Shown piece after piece: positions 34,972-43,970 of a stretch of 64,000 nucleotides of DNA. Under the pieces are notes generated by a model. The model was not told the origin of the DNA, did no database searches, and saw only the letters and a list, made by a program, of their open reading frames with translations. The stretch is from Pseudomonas sp. LFM046 (GTDB lineage Bacteria; Pseudomonadota; Gammaproteobacteria; Pseudomonadales; Pseudomonadaceae): the NCBI RefSeq assembly GCF_000949385.2, contig NZ_JYKO02000001.1, forward strand, positions 5,043,503 through 5,107,502, in the 5' to 3' direction. A program made the translations under genes and the position numbers. Position 1 is the stretch's first letter, and each line of letters starts with the position of its first letter.

Positions 34972-35622
34972 CTAGCGGGGTCGTTTCGCGTCAGCCAGCA
35001 GACGCTTGTAGTGACCCAGCACACTGGGCACATAGCGCTGCGTTTCCGGGTTGGGAGGAATGGCGCGACCGTAGGCGAGTACGGTTCCGGGTCCGGCGTT
35101 GTATGCGGCCAGGGCCAGGGTCAGGTTGTTGTCGAACATGTCCATCAGGCTCTTGATGTAGCGCGCCCCGCCCCGGACATTGGCGACCGGGTCGAACACG
35201 TCCCGGACGCCCAGATGGCGCGCGGTCTTCGGCATCAATTGCATCAGCCCGGCCGCGCCCATGGGCGAAACCGCCTTCGGGTCGTAGTTGGATTCGGTCT
35301 TGATCATCGCGTGCAGGAGCTCGGTCGGCAGGTCGTACTCGAAGGCCGCTTGCGCCACGATCAGCGCATAGCGTGGGGCCGACTTGTGCGGCGGCTTGTT
35401 CAGCGCCGTGTACGGGCGCCTGACCCTGGGCTTCATCACGTTCGGCGCCCAGGCCAGCATCGGAGCCTCGCGGTGCGGGCGGACGCCTTTGTGGACAGAA
35501 CGATGAACATTGGTGAGGGTGATGTGGCCGTCGACGGAGGTCACCTGATAGATATCGGCCTGGGCGCTGACGGCGCCGGTCGCGACGATGCTGAACAGCA
35601 CCAGAGCGGGCACTTTCATCAT
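34972..35622 (-). CDS. lytic transglycosylase (SLT family) with N-terminal DUF4124
   Basis: A 216-residue periplasmic peptidoglycan lyase. A signal peptide (MMKVPALVLFSIVATGAVSAQA) is followed by a DUF4124-like segment (DIYQVTSVDGHITLTNV) and an SLT domain with catalytic Glu in MIKTESNYDPKAVSP, GAAGLMQLMPKTA, and AAYNAGPGTV. It would cut MurNAc-GlcNAc bonds to form 1,6-anhydro ends. The GGGAG site favours the first of two adjacent ATG codons. It stands alone; single SLT genes of this size often act in envelope machine assembly, but no such genes are near. Confidence 0.9.
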   Translation of the reverse strand: MMKVPALVLFSIVATGAVSAQADIYQVTSVDGHITLTNVHRSVHKGVRPHREAPMLAWAPNVMKPRVRRPYTALNKPPHKSAPRYALIVAQAAFEYDLPTELLHAMIKTESNYDPKAVSPMGAAGLMQLMPKTARHLGVRDVFDPVANVRGGARYIKSLMDMFDNNLTLALAAYNAGPGTVLAYGRAIPPNPETQRYVPSVLGHYKRLLADAKRPR

Positions 35623-36105
35623 GTTCTCTCCCTTCGGAGGGCTCGGCCCTTGGGGTTGTTGGGTGCTGTACGGTGAGCAAAGCACGTGCCGGAAAAGAAC
35701 GCGCCGGTGTGCGTCGGTCGCCTCGCCCGCTCGTCGTGGTTACCCCTGCATGGCCGCCGCCACTGATGCTGCCCCGAAACCGAGGCTCGCATGACGACGA
35801 AACCCCCGCCCCAACTGGACTTCACCCTTCTCGAACGTCTGCCAATGCGGGTGAATTCCGTCCTTTTCGCCAGCATTGTGGCGCCAAACTATTTCCGTTA
35901 GCCGACCGTTCGTAGATGAATCTGCCCTGGCTCAGACCGAGATCTTTCATCCAGGAACCTGATATTCGCCGCCTGTTGAGTGGGGTCACTCGCACAGCGC
36001 CGAACAGGGCCTGGCGATGCGATCCAGAGCGGTCCGTGGCAATCCCCGGCTCATCCACTAGAGTTCCAGCAGCACCTTTCGACCCCTACGCCCAAGGAGG
36101 GCCTC
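35623..36105. other. intergenic, no gene seen
   Basis: Divergent upstream region for the transglycosylase and the lipoprotein gene. Frames present here lack ribosome sites and normal codon bias. No clear regulatory palindrome was found. Confidence 0.3.
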
Positions 36106-36540
36106 ATGCGCCTGTTCTGCGCCGCTGTCTCCCTGATCCTGCTCGCCGGCTGCTCGTCCTACCGCGCCGACTCCAACCAGATATCCCAGGTACCCGCCGA
36201 CCGCCTGCTGGCCTTCCAGGAGCCGGTGCAGGGAGGTGGAAGGATAGTCGTGAACCGCGACATGGGTGGGCTCGGCAGCGGCTGCTACATCGCCGTGCAT
36301 GTGGATCGCCAGTTGGCCGCGCGCATCGGCATCGGCGAAGTCGCCACCTTCGAAGTGCCGGCGGGGGATCGGATCATCGGTATCGGTCTCGATGAACAGG
36401 ACGACACGCTCTGCTCCAAGGGGAGCCTGCGCCGCGAGAAGGCGGCCCATGTGGAGCCGGGCCAGAGCGAACATTTCCGCATCATCAGCGACAACCGCGA
36501 AGGCTTCGCCATCCGTGCAGAAGACGCTGACGTGAAGTAA
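36106..36540 (+). CDS. hypothetical lipoprotein
   Basis: A 144-residue lipoprotein with signal peptidase II lipobox LLAGC (Cys near residue 16) and no Asp at +2, so outer-membrane sorting is expected. The mature part contains GGGRIVVNRDMGGLGSGCYIAVHVDRQLAARI and GEVATFEVPAGDRIIGIG, which resemble DUF2846/PEGA-like small lipoproteins of Pseudomonas. Function unknown. The start has an AAGGAGG site. Confidence 0.75.
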   Translation: MRLFCAAVSLILLAGCSSYRADSNQISQVPADRLLAFQEPVQGGGRIVVNRDMGGLGSGCYIAVHVDRQLAARIGIGEVATFEVPAGDRIIGIGLDEQDDTLCSKGSLRREKAAHVEPGQSEHFRIISDNREGFAIRAEDADVK

Positions 36541-36570
36541 CGCGGCCGGCCCCTTGCGCCAGGTCTGGAC

Positions 36571-36651
36571 CGTAGGGTGCGCTGCGCGCACCGATTCAGA
36601 GGTCGGACTGGGCACTACGTCCAACCACCGGTGCGCACGGCGCACCCTACG
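36571..36651. repeat. REP-like inverted pair, GTAGGGTGCGC family
   Basis: CGTAGGGTGCGCTGCGCGCACC and inverted GGTGCGCACGGCGCACCCTACG flank about 37 nt, matching the element at 27471-27551. The rest of the 36541-37031 gap shows nothing else. Confidence 0.75.
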
Positions 36652-37031
36652 GGTTGGAGCCTGAGGGCGCGATTCGTAATAGGCAAAACCGGTGATTCAG
36701 GCGCAGGTTTCCCAGGCCCAAATGAAAGAGGCCGGCTCCGAGTACTGCTGAACTCGAATCCGGCCCGACGCTCAAGGCTGGCTTACAGTGAATCAACCCT
36801 TGCGCCTTCCCCTGTTACTGCTCGGAAAGGTCATTGGAGTGGGCTTCCCTGCGGTCTACTACCCCCGCCCCATACGGTTGTTGCCAGATTACTGCTACCG
36901 CAGGTTTGCGGGCTCCCGCCCATCAGCGTTTCGGCTCACTGGTCGGCGCGGAGCCAGGCACCTCGCCACTCGGCGGGCCTTTGCCACCGTTCACCCCCGA
37001 CGGTAACCTGCGGCTTTTTGCGCGCCCGATC

Positions 37032-37790
37032 ATGAGCCTCCACGATTTCTTCATCCTGCTGCTCGCCGGCTTCGCCGCTGGCGGCATGAATGCCCTCGCC
37101 GGTGGCGGTACCTTCTTCTCCTTTCCCGCCCTGCTCGCCACCGGCCTGCCGCCGGTGACCGCCAACGCCACCAATGCCGTGGCCCTGTGGCCGGCCAGCC
37201 TGACCGCCAGTTGGGCAGCGCGGGAGCAATTGCGCCCCCTGGGACGCTACGTGGTGCCGCTGGTGCTGGTGTCCCTGCTGGGCGGTCTCGGGGGCGGGCT
37301 GCTCCTGCTGGCCGGCGGTGACGAAATCTTTCGAAAGCTGATTCCCTGGCTGCTGCTGGCCGCCACCCTGCTGTTCGCCGCCAGCCCCTGGCTGAGCCGG
37401 CTGATCAACCGTCAGCACGGCGCAGGCGGCCTGCCGCCCCACGGCCCGGTCAGCCACCTCTCCCACAGCCTGGTGGCCCTCTACGGCGGCTACTTCGGCG
37501 CGGGCATGGGCATCCTGCAACTGGCGGCGTTCTCCATCGAAGGCCACCCGCTACTGCGAGCCAATGCCCTGAAGAACCTGCTGTCCAGCACCATCTACAG
37601 CGTCGCGGTGGTCACCTTCGTCGCCGCCGGCCGGGTCAGCTGGAGCGAACTCGCGGTGCTGCTGGCCGCTGCCAGCTGCGGTGGCTACGCCGGCGGCGCC
37701 CTGGCCCGGCGCCTGCCGACCCGTTGGTTGCGCTGGCTGGTGATTGGCGTGGGGGCCGGGATGACGGCCTATTACTTCGCCACCACCTGA
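37032..37790 (+). CDS. TSUP family permease (TauE/SafE)
   Basis: A 252-residue membrane protein with 7-8 helices and the two-fold TauE/SafE pattern: GFAAGGMNALAGGGTFFSFPALLATGLPPVTANATNAVAL in the first half and SLVALYGGYFGAGMGILQLAAFSIEG in the second. Members export or import sulfite, sulfoacetate or other small organosulfur or organic anions. The start at 37032 gives a standard length. No sulfur-metabolism genes are adjacent, so the substrate is unassigned. Confidence 0.88.
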   Translation: MSLHDFFILLLAGFAAGGMNALAGGGTFFSFPALLATGLPPVTANATNAVALWPASLTASWAAREQLRPLGRYVVPLVLVSLLGGLGGGLLLLAGGDEIFRKLIPWLLLAATLLFAASPWLSRLINRQHGAGGLPPHGPVSHLSHSLVALYGGYFGAGMGILQLAAFSIEGHPLLRANALKNLLSSTIYSVAVVTFVAAGRVSWSELAVLLAAASCGGYAGGALARRLPTRWLRWLVIGVGAGMTAYYFATT

Positions 37791-37818
37791 GCCCCGTGCG
37801 CGTCTGTGGGGGGCTGTT

Positions 37819-37894
37819 CGTAGGATGTGGTGGAGCTTGCGATACCCATCACCGGTGGAATCGATGGGTATCGCTCCGCTCCACCCATCCTACG
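37819..37894. repeat. REP-like inverted pair, GATGGGTATCGC family
   Basis: CGTAGGATGTGGTGGAGC...GATACCCATC and the inverted arm ending CCACCCATCCTACG enclose about 15 nt. It matches elements at 104-160 and near the RAYT gene. Confidence 0.75.
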
Positions 37895-37988
37895 GGTTGA
37901 ACCCGGCAACCATCCGCCCCCTTCATTTGCGGCGCAGGGTGCGGCTCTGCTAGTGTCGCGCCCGATTTGACCTCCGCGAGACAGCAGC

Positions 37989-38231
37989 ATGGCCCGCAAG
38001 AAAGCCACCCCCGATTTCGAACAGTCCCTCGCCGACCTGCAGGCCCTGGTGGAACGCCTGGAAAGCGGCGAGCTGTCGCTGGAGGACTCCCTCAGCGCCT
38101 TCGAACAAGGCATCCGCCTGACCCGGGAATGCCAGTCCGCGCTGAACCAGGCCGAGCAGAAAGTGCAAATCCTGCTGGAGCGCGACGGTCAACTGGAAGA
38201 AGCGCCATTCGACGCGGATGAGCAAGCATGA
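37989..38231 (+). CDS. xseB: exodeoxyribonuclease VII small subunit XseB
   Basis: An 80-residue helical protein recognised by [43 protein letters not shown], the canonical XseB sequence. It binds XseA to form the single-strand nuclease. The ATG overlap with ispA (4 nt) shows tight coupling. In P. aeruginosa it lies directly before ispA and dxs; here dxs is displaced by about 11 kb. Confidence 0.97.
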   Translation: MARKKATPDFEQSLADLQALVERLESGELSLEDSLSAFEQGIRLTRECQSALNQAEQKVQILLERDGQLEEAPFDADEQA

Positions 38232-39115
38232 TTTCCAGCTATCAGGCCCGCTGTCAGCAGCGCGTGGACGCGGCCCTCGAAGAGCTGTTCACCGCTCCGC
38301 TCGCCCCGCTGGAACGTCTCTACCAGGCCATGCGCTACAGCGTGGTGAACGGCGGCAAGCGCGTGCGCCCGCTGCTGGTCTACGCCGCCTGCGAAGCCCT
38401 GGGCGGTGACGTGGCCCGCGCCGATGGCGCGGCCTGCGCGGTGGAGCTGATTCATGCCTATTCCTTGGTCCATGACGACCTGCCGGCCATGGACGACGAC
38501 GACCTGCGCCGGGGCCAGCCCACCACCCATATCGCCTTCGACGAGGCCACCGCCATCCTTGCCGGCGACGGCCTGCAGACGCTGGCTTTCGAAGTGCTGG
38601 CCGACGCCCAGCGCAACCCGCACGACGCCGAAACCCGCCTGGCCATGATCGCCAGCCTCGGTCACGCCGCCGGCCCCGCCGGCATGGTGGGTGGCCAGGC
38701 CATCGACCTCGGCTCGGTAGGCCTCAAGCTCGACCAGGCCGCCCTGGAAACCATGCACCGGCACAAGACCGGCGCCCTGATCGAAACCAGCGTGCGTCTC
38801 GGCGCCCTGGCCAGCGGTCATGCCAACCCCGCCGCCCTGGCAGCCCTGCGGATCTATTCCCGCGCCGTCGGCCTGGCCTTCCAGGTGCAGGACGACATCC
38901 TCGACGTGGAAAGCGATACCGCCACCCTCGGCAAGACCCAGGGCAAGGACCAGGCCCACGACAAGCCCACCTACCCCGCCCTGCTCGGCCTCGACAACGC
39001 CAAGGCCTACGCCCTGGAGCTGCGCGACCAGGCCCTGAACGCCCTCGCCAGTTTCGGCGAGTCCGCCGAGCCCCTGCGCGCCCTGGCCCGCTACATCGTC
39101 GAACGCCGCAGCTGA
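38228..39115 (+). CDS. ispA: farnesyl diphosphate synthase IspA
   Basis: A 295-residue trans-prenyltransferase that condenses dimethylallyl diphosphate or geranyl diphosphate with isopentenyl diphosphate. First Asp-rich motif DDLPAMDDD, second [12 protein letters not shown], and [11 protein letters not shown] are all present. The extra residues between the first Asp pairs indicate a class making C15 chains. It overlaps xseB by 4 nt. It supplies quinone, undecaprenyl and haem O side chains. A lhp-type operator begins only 15 nt after its stop. Confidence 0.97.
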   Translation: MISSYQARCQQRVDAALEELFTAPLAPLERLYQAMRYSVVNGGKRVRPLLVYAACEALGGDVARADGAACAVELIHAYSLVHDDLPAMDDDDLRRGQPTTHIAFDEATAILAGDGLQTLAFEVLADAQRNPHDAETRLAMIASLGHAAGPAGMVGGQAIDLGSVGLKLDQAALETMHRHKTGALIETSVRLGALASGHANPAALAALRIYSRAVGLAFQVQDDILDVESDTATLGKTQGKDQAHDKPTYPALLGLDNAKAYALELRDQALNALASFGESAEPLRALARYIVERRS

Positions 39116-39130
39116 GCCCCTTTTCCGGCC

Positions 39131-39174
39131 TGTGCCGATTTCGTCACGGGCCGGAACGAAATCCCTCAAGCCGC
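39131..39174 (+). promoter_or_regulatory. shared hydroxyproline-operon upstream element, copy 1
   Basis: TGTGC-C-GATTTCGTCACG, ten unconserved bases, then AAATCC-C-TCAAGCCGC. It aligns without gaps to 43791-43834. The two copies precede the first genes of the lhpA unit and the transport unit. A palindrome is not obvious, so an AraC-type direct-repeat site or a promoter recognised together with LhpR is likely. Confidence 0.6.
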
Positions 39175-39230
39175 CGATCGGCTTCCGACGCCACCCTTGC
39201 AGAAAATTCCAACCGCAAGGGCAGGCTCCC

Positions 39231-40166
39231 ATGAAACGAATCCGCGTCATCGACTCCCATACCGGCGGCGAGCCGACCCGCCTGGTAACCGAGGGTTTTC
39301 CGGACCTTGGGCGCGGCAGCATGGCCGAGCGACGCCGGCTTCTCGCCGAGCAATTCGATGACTGGCGCGCCGCCACCGTGCTCGAACCCCGGGGCAGCGA
39401 CGTCCTGGTAGGCGCCCTGCTCTGCGAGCCGCAGGACCCGACCGCCTGTGCCGGAGTCATCTTTTTCAACAACACCGGTTACCTCGGCATGTGCGGCCAC
39501 GGCACCATCGGCCTGGTGGCCTCCCTCGCCCACCTCGGCCGCATCCAGGCCGGCGTGCACCGCATCGAAACCCCGGTGGGCACCGTGGAAGCCACCCTGC
39601 ACGCGGACGGCTCCGTCAGCGTGCGCAACGTGCCCGCCTACCGCTACCGCAAGGACGTGCGCCTGGAGGTGCCGAGAATCGGGCAGGTGGTCGGCGATAT
39701 CGCCTGGGGCGGCAACTGGTTCTTCCTCATCGCCGACCATGGCCAGCGCGTCGCCAGCGATAACCTCGATACCCTCACCGCCTACACCTGCGCCGTGAAG
39801 CAGGCCCTGGAAGACCAGGGCATCCGTGGCGAAGACGGCGGCGAGATCGACCACATCGAGCTCTTCGCCGACGACCCACGGGCCGACAGCCGCAACTTCG
39901 TGCTCTGCCCCGGCAAGGCCTACGACCGCTCCCCCTGCGGGACCGGCACCAGCGCCAAACTGGCGTGCCTGGCCGCCGACGGCAAACTGGGCGAAGGCCA
40001 GACCTGGCGCCAGGCAAGCGTGATCGGCAGCGAGTTCGAAGGCAGCTTCCAGTGGCAGGACGGCGGCCGAATCATCCCCACCATCCGTGGCCGCGCCCAT
40101 ATCAGTGCGGAAGCCACCCTGCTGCTGGACAGCGACGATCCCTTCGCCTGGGGCATCCGCCTGTGA
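39231..40166 (+). CDS. lhpA: 4-hydroxyproline 2-epimerase (proline racemase superfamily)
   Basis: A 311-residue cofactor-independent epimerase converting trans-4-hydroxy-L-proline to cis-4-hydroxy-D-proline. Both catalytic Cys are visible, in [11 protein letters not shown] (near residue 88) and [12 protein letters not shown] (near 236). The start [19 protein letters not shown] is the family N-terminus. The next gene, a FAD oxidase, begins at GTG overlapping its stop. The order epimerase, FAD subunit, 2Fe-2S subunit, FAD/NAD subunit is the hydroxyproline dehydrogenase operon order known in Pseudomonas. Confidence 0.93.
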   Translation: MKRIRVIDSHTGGEPTRLVTEGFPDLGRGSMAERRRLLAEQFDDWRAATVLEPRGSDVLVGALLCEPQDPTACAGVIFFNNTGYLGMCGHGTIGLVASLAHLGRIQAGVHRIETPVGTVEATLHADGSVSVRNVPAYRYRKDVRLEVPRIGQVVGDIAWGGNWFFLIADHGQRVASDNLDTLTAYTCAVKQALEDQGIRGEDGGEIDHIELFADDPRADSRNFVLCPGKAYDRSPCGTGTSAKLACLAADGKLGEGQTWRQASVIGSEFEGSFQWQDGGRIIPTIRGRAHISAEATLLLDSDDPFAWGIRL

Positions 40167-41284
40167 CGGCAGAGGTCATCGTCATCGGCGCCGGCATCGT
40201 CGGCGCCGCCTGCGCCCATGAACTGGCTCGACGCGGGTTGCGTGTGCGGGTACTGGACAGCCAACTGGGCGGTGCCACCGGCGCCGGCATGGGCCACCTG
40301 GTGGCCATGGACGACAACCCGGCGGAACTGGCCCTGAGTGGCTGGTCCCTGGCGCTCTGGCGCGAACTGACGCCACGAATGGACGACGGCTGCGCCTACC
40401 GCAATTGCGGGACCCTCTGGCTGGCCGCCAACGAAGCGGAAATGGCCGAGGCCGAACGCAAGGCCGCCCGCCTGCGGGAACAGGGCGTCACCTGCGAGAT
40501 GCTCGACGCCGCCCGGCTGAAGGCCACGGAGCCGGCCCTGCAGCACGGTCTGCTGGGGGCACTCAAGGTGGGGGGCGACGCCATCCTCTACGCCCCCAAC
40601 GCCGCGCGCTGGCTCCTGCACGATGGCGGCCGCGCCATTACCCTGGAACACGCCCAGGTGGTGGCGGTGGAAGGCAACCGCGTCCGCCTGGAAGACGGCC
40701 GCAGATTGAGCGCGGACGCCGTGGTACTGGCCAACGGCATCCAGGCCACCACGCTCTGCCCCGGCCTGCCGATCCGTCCGAAGAAGGGCCACCTGCTGAT
40801 CACCGATCGCTACCCCGGCACTGTCCACCACCAACTGGTGGAGCTGGGCTACGTCAGCAGCGCCCACGCCAGCGAAGGCACCTCGGTGGCCTTCAATGCC
40901 CAGCCACGCCCCACCGGACAAATCCTTCTGGGCTCCTCGCGCCAGTTCGACAGCCTCGACCCGCAGGTGGAAGGACCGGTGCTGGCCCGCATGCTCGCCC
41001 GCGCCCTGGACTACCTGCCCGGCTTGGCCGAACTCAACGCCATCCGCAGCTGGACCGGCTTCCGTGCCGCCACCCCGGATGGCCTCCCCATCATCGGCGA
41101 ACACCCGGAACAACCCGGCCTCTGGCTCGCCGTCGGCCACGAGGGCCTGGGCGTCACCACCGCACCGGCCACCGCGCGCCTGCTGGTGGCCGGACTGCTG
41201 GACGAGCGCCTGCCCCTGGCCGGCGACAGCTATGCCCTGCAGCGTTTCAGCCGAACCGCCCACCCCGTCGGAGCGCAAGGATGA
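40163..41284 (+). CDS. lhpB: D-hydroxyproline dehydrogenase, FAD oxidase (DAO-type) subunit
   Basis: A 373-residue DAO-fold flavoprotein: [29 protein letters not shown] at the N-terminus and [17 protein letters not shown]...[17 protein letters not shown] at the C-terminus. It should oxidise cis-4-hydroxy-D-proline to pyrroline-4-hydroxy-2-carboxylate as the catalytic subunit of a three-subunit complex. The GTG start at 40163 overlaps the lhpA stop (GTGA). The subunit symbol is by operon position. Confidence 0.85.
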   Translation: MTAEVIVIGAGIVGAACAHELARRGLRVRVLDSQLGGATGAGMGHLVAMDDNPAELALSGWSLALWRELTPRMDDGCAYRNCGTLWLAANEAEMAEAERKAARLREQGVTCEMLDAARLKATEPALQHGLLGALKVGGDAILYAPNAARWLLHDGGRAITLEHAQVVAVEGNRVRLEDGRRLSADAVVLANGIQATTLCPGLPIRPKKGHLLITDRYPGTVHHQLVELGYVSSAHASEGTSVAFNAQPRPTGQILLGSSRQFDSLDPQVEGPVLARMLARALDYLPGLAELNAIRSWTGFRAATPDGLPIIGEHPEQPGLWLAVGHEGLGVTTAPATARLLVAGLLDERLPLAGDSYALQRFSRTAHPVGAQG

Positions 41285-41517
41285 TCGAACTCACTCTCGA
41301 TGGCCGCCGCCTGCGGCTGGCCGAAGGCACCACCGTCGCCGCCGCCTTGGCCCTGGGTGGCGACGGCTGCAGCCGCACCTCCGTCAGCGGTCAGCGGCGG
41401 GCGCCGTTCTGCGGCATGGGCATCTGCCAGGAATGCCGGGTCAGCATCGACGGCCAGCGCCGCCTGGCCTGCCAGACCCTCTGCCGCGACGGCATGCAGG
41501 TGGAGACCCGGCCATGA
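41281..41517 (+). CDS. D-hydroxyproline dehydrogenase, 2Fe-2S subunit
   Basis: A 78-residue ferredoxin-like protein. The 2Fe-2S ligand loop reads CGMGICQEC with another Cys in LACQTLCRDGM, the pattern of the small gamma subunits of HcnA/SoxD-like complexes. Its ATG overlaps the previous stop and its TGA overlaps the next ATG, so the three subunits are co-translated. It carries electrons between the two flavoprotein subunits. It is probably the gene called lhpF. Confidence 0.88.
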   Translation: MIELTLDGRRLRLAEGTTVAAALALGGDGCSRTSVSGQRRAPFCGMGICQECRVSIDGQRRLACQTLCRDGMQVETRP

Positions 41518-42767
41518 CATTGGACCTGCTCATCATTGGCGCCGGCCCCGCCGGCATGGCCGCCGCCCTGGCGGCCGCTCCCAGCGGCGCCCGCATCGCC
41601 GTGCTGGACGACAACCCCGCCCCCGGCGGGCAGATCTGGCGCGACGGCCCGCAGGCGCACCTGCCCGAGATCGCCCGGAAGCAGCGCCGGTCCCTGGCGG
41701 AACAGGACAACATCCAGGTCTTCTGCGGCACCCGCGTGGTGGCCGTCGCCGGCCACAAGCGGCTGCTGGTGGAGGATGCCGAGCGCGGCTGGGTGATCGA
41801 GTACGACAAGCTGATCCTCTGCACCGGCGCCCGCGAACTGCTACTGCCCTTCCCCGGCTGGACCTTGCCCGGCGTCACCGGCGCCGGCGGCCTCCAGGCG
41901 CTGGTCAAGGGCGGCCTGCCGGTGGCCGGCGAGCGCCTGGTGATTGCCGGCAGCGGCCCACTGCTGCTGGCCAGCGCTGCCACGGCTCGCGCCGCTGGCG
42001 CCAGGGTGCTGCACATCGCCGAGCAGGCATCGTTCGCGGCCCTGGCCGGCTTCACCGCGAGCCTGCCGCGCTGGCCGAACAAACTCTGGCAGGCCGTGAT
42101 GCTGTTCGACCGCCATTACCGCCCCGACAGCCACGTCCTCGCCGCGCTGGGCACGGACCGCCTCGAAGCCGTACGCCTCCGGCAGGGTGACAAAGTGCTG
42201 GAACTGGCCTGCGATCGCCTGGCCTGCGGCTTCGGCCTGATCCCCAACACCCAGCTCGGCCAGGCCCTGGGCTGCCGTATCGAGCATCAGGCCATCGCGG
42301 TCGATGCCTGGCAGGCCAGCAGCCTGGCCGACCACTTCGCCGCCGGCGAATGCACCGGCTTCGGCGGCAGTGAACTGGCCCGCGTCGAAGGGGCCATTGC
42401 CGGTCATGCTGCCGTGGGTGATCACGACAAGGCCGGTGCCCTCTGGCCCCAGCGGTACCGCTGGCAGGCCTTTGCCGACCAGTTGGCGAAAAGCTTCAGC
42501 CTCTCCTCTCGACTGCGGGACCTGCCCCAGCCCGACACCCTGGTCTGTCGCTGCGAAGACGTGCCCTACCAGGCCCTCCAGGGCAGCGACGGCTGGACCG
42601 ACGCCAAGCTCCACAGCCGCTGCGGCATGGGCGCCTGCCAGGGCCGCGTCTGCGGTGCCGCCGGCCAGTTCCTGTTCGGCTGGACACCCCCCGCGCCACG
42701 GCCGCCGCTGTCGCCGGCGCGCGTTGAAACCCTGCTCTGCCTGGAACTGGAGGGGGGAGGATCGTAG
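41514..42767 (+). CDS. D-hydroxyproline dehydrogenase, FAD/NAD(P)-binding subunit
   Basis: A 417-residue pyridine-nucleotide disulfide reductase-like flavoprotein: LLIIGAGPAGMAAALAAA, GGQIWRDGP, ILCTGARELLLPFPGWTLPGVTGAGGLQ, and LVIAGSGPLLLA as the second dinucleotide motif. The C-terminal Cys set CRCEDVPYQAL...CGMGACQGRVCG is a BFD-like 2Fe-2S domain as in SoxA/HcnB alpha subunits. It should pass electrons to the respiratory chain. It is probably lhpE. It overlaps the previous gene by 4 nt and ends 4 nt before a REP-like element. Confidence 0.87.
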   Translation: MTLDLLIIGAGPAGMAAALAAAPSGARIAVLDDNPAPGGQIWRDGPQAHLPEIARKQRRSLAEQDNIQVFCGTRVVAVAGHKRLLVEDAERGWVIEYDKLILCTGARELLLPFPGWTLPGVTGAGGLQALVKGGLPVAGERLVIAGSGPLLLASAATARAAGARVLHIAEQASFAALAGFTASLPRWPNKLWQAVMLFDRHYRPDSHVLAALGTDRLEAVRLRQGDKVLELACDRLACGFGLIPNTQLGQALGCRIEHQAIAVDAWQASSLADHFAAGECTGFGGSELARVEGAIAGHAAVGDHDKAGALWPQRYRWQAFADQLAKSFSLSSRLRDLPQPDTLVCRCEDVPYQALQGSDGWTDAKLHSRCGMGACQGRVCGAAGQFLFGWTPPAPRPPLSPARVETLLCLELEGGGS

Positions 42768-42920
42768 GGTGGGTCACGCTTCATCGACCCACCATCGCCG
42801 CTGGAACGTAGGCCTGCCGGTGGATGTAAAAAGCGACATCCACCCTACGGACTGGAACCGCCGCAGCGGGAACGTACGCCTGCCGGCGGATGTAAAAAGC
42901 GACATCCACCCAATGGACTG
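42763..42920. repeat. REP-like cluster with tandem duplicated unit
   Basis: CGTAGGGTGGGT...ACCCACC is followed by two near-identical units (about 42805-42870 and 42871-42912), each holding GGATGTAAAAAGCGACATCC. The unit itself is an inverted repeat around AAAAAG. It lies between the dehydrogenase operon and lhpR. Confidence 0.7.
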
Positions 42921-42960
42921 ACCTTGTAGGATGACAACGTCAACGGAGGCATATTGCGTC

Positions 42961-43707
42961 ATGAAGCTTGAACACCTTCCCACCGCCCGCAACCTGCCCA
43001 CGCTGCTCGACAGCCTGGAGCAGATCGCCCCGCTGCTGGATGCCATGCCCGGTGTGGTGTTCTTCATCAAAGACCCGCAGGCGCGCTATGTGCTGGTCAA
43101 CCAGACCCTGGCCCAGCGCTGTGGCCTGAAGAGCAAGGACGCCCTGCTCGGGCGCACCGCCGAAGAGGTGTTCCCCACGCGCTTCGGGCCGTATTACACC
43201 GAGCAGGACCGCCGCGTGCTGAACGGTGGCGAGCCGCTCAGCGACCAGTTGGAGTTGCACCTCTACCCCGGCCGGCAGCCCGGCTGGTGCCTGACCCACA
43301 AGCTGGCGCTGCGCGACATGCAACAGCGGGTGATCGGCATGGCCGGCATTTCCTACGACCTGCAAGCCGCGCAGTCCAGCCACCCCGCCTATCAGCGGTT
43401 GGCCGCGGTGGACGCCTACATCCGCGAGCACTACGCCGATTCCATCAGCCTGGAGCAGTTGACCGTCATCGCGGGCCTGTCGGTCGCGCAGCTGGAGCGC
43501 CTGTGCAAGCGCATCTTCCAGCTCACCCCGCGACAGATGATCCACAAGGCGCGCCTGGGCGCCGCCAGCCAATTGCTCGCCGGCGACCTGCCCATCACCG
43601 ACATCGCCCTCAGCTGCGGCTACACCGACCACAGCGCCTTCAGCCGCCAGTTCAAGGCCCTCACCGGCCTGTCCCCCAGCCAGTACCGCGACACCTGCCG
43701 CGCCTGA
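42961..43707 (+). CDS. lhpR: AraC-family regulator with N-terminal PAS domain, LhpR-like
   Basis: A 248-residue regulator. Residues ~20-130 are a PAS fold (LDAMPGVVFFIKDPQARYVLVNQTLAQRCGLKSKDALLGRTAEEVFP). Residues ~150-245 are the AraC double HTH (ISLEQLTVIAGLSVAQLERLCKRIF and ITDIALSCGYTDHSAFSRQFKALTGLSPSQYRD). It sits between the catabolic and transport operons, both preceded by a shared 44-nt element, which fits a pathway activator. The start follows GGAGG with a long 12-nt spacer; ATG at 42931 is possible but falls in the repeat. Confidence 0.8.
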   Translation: MKLEHLPTARNLPTLLDSLEQIAPLLDAMPGVVFFIKDPQARYVLVNQTLAQRCGLKSKDALLGRTAEEVFPTRFGPYYTEQDRRVLNGGEPLSDQLELHLYPGRQPGWCLTHKLALRDMQQRVIGMAGISYDLQAAQSSHPAYQRLAAVDAYIREHYADSISLEQLTVIAGLSVAQLERLCKRIFQLTPRQMIHKARLGAASQLLAGDLPITDIALSCGYTDHSAFSRQFKALTGLSPSQYRDTCRA

Positions 43708-43790
43708 TCCGCCCGCCCCTACCGCTCTAGCCACCGGCATGGCCGCCCCGCGCGCCAGGCCGGTCCGTGCTCGCCCGCTGGACAGTCCGC

Positions 43791-43834
43791 TGTGCTGATT
43801 TCGTCACGACGCCGCCGGAAATCCATCAAGCCGC
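43791..43834 (+). promoter_or_regulatory. shared hydroxyproline-operon upstream element, copy 2
   Basis: TGTGC-T-GATTTCGTCACG, ten unconserved bases, then AAATCC-A-TCAAGCCGC, gap-free match to 39131-39174. It lies 137 nt before the binding-protein gene and directly after lhpR. Confidence 0.6.
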
Positions 43835-43970
43835 AACCGGCCCTCCAAGGCGACGCTTGAGCCATCGATTCGACTTCAGGAGTCCAGCCGAAGAACGCCG
43901 TTCCGGGAGAAAGCGACACCCGTTCCAACCCCACCCGTAGCACCTACACACACGACTTACGAGGCCCACG

